Positions 61,959 through 64,000 of a stretch of 64,000 nt of DNA are shown piece by piece. The translations under genes and the position numbers were made by a program. How positions within the stretch are numbered: the stretch's first letter is position 1; each line of letters starts with the position of its first letter. Origin of the DNA: Natronocalculus amylovorans (GTDB lineage Archaea > Halobacteriota > Halobacteria > Halobacteriales > Haloferacaceae); NCBI RefSeq assembly GCF_023638035.1, contig NZ_JAKRVX010000003.1, positions 124,001 to 188,000 of the forward strand. Direction: 5' to 3'. The notes under the pieces are model-generated. The model did not search any database. It worked only from the letters and a program-made list of their open reading frames with translations, and was not told where the DNA came from.

Positions 61959-62291
61959 ATGGAATTCTGCGACGAATGCGGTTCGATGATGCAGACAGAT
62001 GGTGATGTTTGGGTTTGCGGGAGCTGTAGCTTCGAGAAGCCACGAGATAGTGCAAAAGAGAAAGCATTCCAAGAGGCGACAACCGAGAGTCAGTCTGATG
62101 AGGAGGGTGTTGTTGACATGTCGGATGTTGATAAATCCGAGATTGGCCCAACAACCAAAACAATCTGCCCATCATGTGGTCACGATCGCGCCCGCTACGA
62201 AATGAAACAGATTCGATCGGCTGATGAGTCCGAAACTCGATTCTTCACGTGTGTCGAGTGCGACCACAAGTGGCGCGAAGACGATCACTAA
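61959..62291 (+). CDS. Transcription factor S (TFS, archaeal TFIIS homologue)
   Basis: The 110-aa protein from ATG 61959 has an N-terminal zinc ribbon (CDECGSMM then CGSCSFEK) and a C-terminal ribbon (CPSCGHDRARYEMKQIRSADESETRFFTCVECDHKW). The QIRSADE loop carries the acidic DE tip that stimulates RNA cleavage by RNA polymerase. It rescues arrested polymerase. Its order is typical, next to small unknown genes. Confidence 0.93.
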   Translation: MEFCDECGSMMQTDGDVWVCGSCSFEKPRDSAKEKAFQEATTESQSDEEGVVDMSDVDKSEIGPTTKTICPSCGHDRARYEMKQIRSADESETRFFTCVECDHKWREDDH

Positions 62292-62308
62292 CGTATCCAG
62301 CACTGCCA

Positions 62309-62908
62309 ATGCGCACCGATCCACCTGCACCTGATGTGCCGATTGATCGATTTTCCGGGTGGGAGTGCGTCGAAGAGGGAGTCGAATATCCGTTCAAGAC
62401 CCCAGTTGTGACTGTTGCGGCATACACTACGGTCTTTGAAGATCGAGCGGGTGCTGCAACGTTTCAAGATGCAACCGGAATCGATACCGTTTGGCGATTC
62501 TGTTTTGTGAGCCGAATACAGATGACACCGCACACTCGTCCATCGGCACTTCTCGATCGGATTGTCCGGCGTGGTGCGGCAGATGGGTTTACCGATCGGC
62601 TTCAAGAGCGTGGACTTGACGCAGTCACTAAACGACGGACAGAATCAGTTCAAGTTGGATCCCACGATGGGACCTGCATTCGATACGGTGCGCGCTGTCG
62701 AGTTGATGGAACGACGATCCCGCTTGAGGGACTTGTTGTCGTGTGGACAATGGATTCGACATACTACATTGGTGGCGGTGTCTACCCGGTTGCGATTCCG
62801 ACTGACGTATCACACAGTACGGGAGACTCACTCACCGATCCTGAGCGTGACAGAGAGATGCTGTTTGCACTGTTCAGTGCTGTCGGTGAGACGAGCACAG
62901 ACGAATAG
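62309..62908 (+). CDS. Unknown haloarchaeal protein
   Basis: From ATG 62309 the 199-aa protein begins MRTDPPAPDVPIDRFSGWEC and has an alpha/beta pattern with a central RLQERGLDAVTKRRTESVQV region and FALFSAVGETSTDE tail. No motif is recognised. The spacing to TFS is 17 nt, so they could share a transcript. Confidence 0.6.
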   Translation: MRTDPPAPDVPIDRFSGWECVEEGVEYPFKTPVVTVAAYTTVFEDRAGAATFQDATGIDTVWRFCFVSRIQMTPHTRPSALLDRIVRRGAADGFTDRLQERGLDAVTKRRTESVQVGSHDGTCIRYGARCRVDGTTIPLEGLVVVWTMDSTYYIGGGVYPVAIPTDVSHSTGDSLTDPERDREMLFALFSAVGETSTDE

Positions 62909-62918
62909 GTGGACGCTG

Positions 62919-63647
62919 TTACTCGTTGCGTGCAAATGTTAGATAGCCAGTGTGACCCACACCCCGTGTCGACGGTCGTGAACCACGGTCATCGAACTGC
63001 ATCTTCCGTTGGAGTGTCTCCAACGTCTGGATATCAGATAACCCAGCGTCTCGTGCCGCAGTTACGACCTCTCTGGTATTTTCAACAAATGGTGAATACA
63101 CCGCGAGATAGCCACCGGCGGACAGTAGCTCCGACGCATGTGCAACAACGTCGGGTGCATCACCCGTATCGAGCGTCAGTACGTCGAATGGTCCCTCTGT
63201 AATTAGTGCGTCAACATTCTCAACAATGTTCCCCGATCGAACCGTCACGTTCTCTTCGACGCCGGCGATACGCATGTTTTCGCGAGCAGTCTCCGCGAAC
63301 TCGGCATTCTGTTCGTACGTGGTGACTGTTGCACCAAGCCGGCCAAGATAGGACGAGAGAATACCGGTACCGGTTCCTGCATCAAGTACGCGATCGGTCG
63401 ATTCAACACCAGTATGCCCAATTACAAGTCCGATATCTCTCGGCATCATTGGTGCGCCCGTCCGTTCTAAGTGATTGAACAGGTCCGGGCCGCGGAGCCG
63501 CCGAACGGTAAACTCTGTGCCGAGATGTGTCTCAAGTGTGTCTCCCGGCTCGACATTTTCGGGGACAGTGAGTACGCCGAGGTCGGTTTGGAGTTCCTCA
63601 CCAGGTGCTCGGACGTACTCTCTGTCGCCGTGAACGAGGACGATCAC
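62919..63647 (-). CDS. tRNA (adenine-N1)-methyltransferase (TrmI type)
   Basis: The 242-aa protein has an N-terminal beta domain (about 1-60), then the SAM motif VLDAGTGTGILSSYLGRLGATVTTYEQ and motif DVLTLDTGDAP (LD-x-x-x-P class), ending with the HTGYLTFARNE strand. Archaeal TrmI methylates A57/A58 of the tRNA T-loop. The stop at 62919 faces the unknown gene, and its start overlaps the nac stop. Confidence 0.88.
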   Translation of the reverse strand: MIVLVHGDREYVRAPGEELQTDLGVLTVPENVEPGDTLETHLGTEFTVRRLRGPDLFNHLERTGAPMMPRDIGLVIGHTGVESTDRVLDAGTGTGILSSYLGRLGATVTTYEQNAEFAETARENMRIAGVEENVTVRSGNIVENVDALITEGPFDVLTLDTGDAPDVVAHASELLSAGGYLAVYSPFVENTREVVTAARDAGLSDIQTLETLQRKMQFDDRGSRPSTRGVGHTGYLTFARNE

Positions 63648-63994
63648 TCGAAGCTAGCGATCGCCACTGCGAGGTCGCCGTCCGCTTCTTCGAGTGCCGC
63701 GCGCGCATCGTCTTCGGAGACGCCTGCCCGCGTCGCAACAATCTGGATATCGTCTGCAGGGATTGCAGCGGGTGCACTCTCTTCTGCAGGCTCATCGTCG
63801 GATGCCTCGCGAGTTGTTGGATCGCCAACGATTTGGTAGGTTTGCGTTCCTTGTGCGTTCATTTGTGTGACTTGGGGTGCGTCGAAGACGATCTCTTCGC
63901 CATCGGTTGTCGTAATAACAACCTGCTCGGCGTCGATCTCGTCGACGTCGATTCCCATCTGTTTCATCATCTGTTGCATCTTCCGCGGGTTCAT
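63644..63994 (-). CDS. nac: Nascent polypeptide-associated complex protein (NAC), start probably beyond window
   Basis: The 116 visible residues begin MNPRKMQQMMKQMGIDVDEI and have the NAC domain (about 20-60), an acidic linker and a C-terminal UBA domain (about 78-116, IQIVATRAGVSEDDARAALEEADGDLAVAI). It binds the ribosome and emerging chains. The frame is open upstream with GGC-GGA codons at the window edge, matching the Gly-rich start MFGGGG that I recall for haloarchaeal NAC, so the true start likely lies outside. Confidence 0.9.
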   Translation of the reverse strand: MNPRKMQQMMKQMGIDVDEIDAEQVVITTTDGEEIVFDAPQVTQMNAQGTQTYQIVGDPTTREASDDEPAEESAPAAIPADDIQIVATRAGVSEDDARAALEEADGDLAVAIASFE

Positions 63995-64000
63995 TCCGCC

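Noticed and set aside
62909-63202. 97-aa open frame opposite the TrmI-type gene
   Set aside because: The minus-strand gene has a clear SAM motif in the same DNA; the plus frame is its shadow.
1-64000. CRISPR array
   Set aside because: No regularly spaced direct repeats of 24-40 nt were seen and no cas genes occur.

Overview
The window is chromosomal DNA of a haloarchaeon (class Halobacteria). The evidence is archaeal information genes (TFB, TFS, MBF1, NAC, HerA-type ATPase, GatCA), strongly acidic proteins, halo-specific small protein families, haem-free 2-oxoacid:ferredoxin oxidoreductase, GTP cyclohydrolase III, and TATA boxes about 28-30 nt upstream of start codons with no leader. Base composition is near 50% GC by eye, low for the class and reminiscent of the Haloquadratum lineage, but the species cannot be fixed from sequence reading alone. 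The hexamer CGATCG is strikingly abundant almost everywhere.

Region 1 (1 to about 9.5 kb) is accessory. A leftward cassette looks like the structural block of a betapleolipovirus-type provirus: a four-helix membrane protein, a 32-aa membrane peptide, a Tat-exported spike-like protein with C-terminal coiled coil and anchor, and a further exported protein running off the left edge. It is followed by small DNA-binding and unknown genes, a type IV pilin, a very AT-rich two-gene island, two PhiH1-repressor-like winged-helix proteins with palindromic operators, and an operon of three tiny zinc-ribbon proteins ending in a tyrosine recombinase, the layout of an IntSNJ2-type integration module. The same TGCACA half-site occurs near the repressors and in the intergenic region by the viral genes, which suggests one regulatory circuit over the element. 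No flanking tRNA or direct-repeat att pair was found, so the element borders are unproven.

Region 2 (9.6 to 30.5 kb) is mostly housekeeping: a CAP-domain secreted protein, an operon of GTP cyclohydrolase III, a zinc-less MDR dehydrogenase and a PTPS/QueD-like protein, HAD phosphatase, OsmC, UPF0173 hydrolase, FAH-family enzyme, the hisC-adenylate kinase-CDP-alcohol transferase operon, MBF1, a DICT-domain protein, triosephosphate isomerase, HerA-like ATPase, DNA polymerase IV, an Lrp regulator, korAB, a DedA-like protein and chorismate synthase.

Region 3 (30.5 to 46.2 kb) holds a secreted SCP2-like protein, aldo/keto reductase, NCS2 permease, PfkB kinase, a large sensor histidine kinase, acyl-CoA dehydrogenase, a RIO-like kinase, a 500-nt gene-free stretch rich in inverted repeats, nitrilase, SRPBCC protein, an exported coiled-coil protein, an AbrB-PhoU regulator, an NAD-kinase-family protein and a CinA-type protein.

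Region 4 (46.4 to 64 kb) begins with a complete tripartite tricarboxylate transporter (TctC-TctB-TctA), then a PHP phosphoesterase coupled to an asparagine-synthase-like ATPase, NUDIX, TFB (whose stop codon lies exactly in a solitary IS200/IS605-type right end), gatCA, SRPBCC, ABC exporter, enoyl-CoA hydratase, sarcosine/N-methyltryptophan oxidase, MFS permease, TFS, a TrmI-type tRNA methyltransferase and the NAC protein, whose start probably lies just beyond the right edge. No rRNA, tRNA or CRISPR was recognised.
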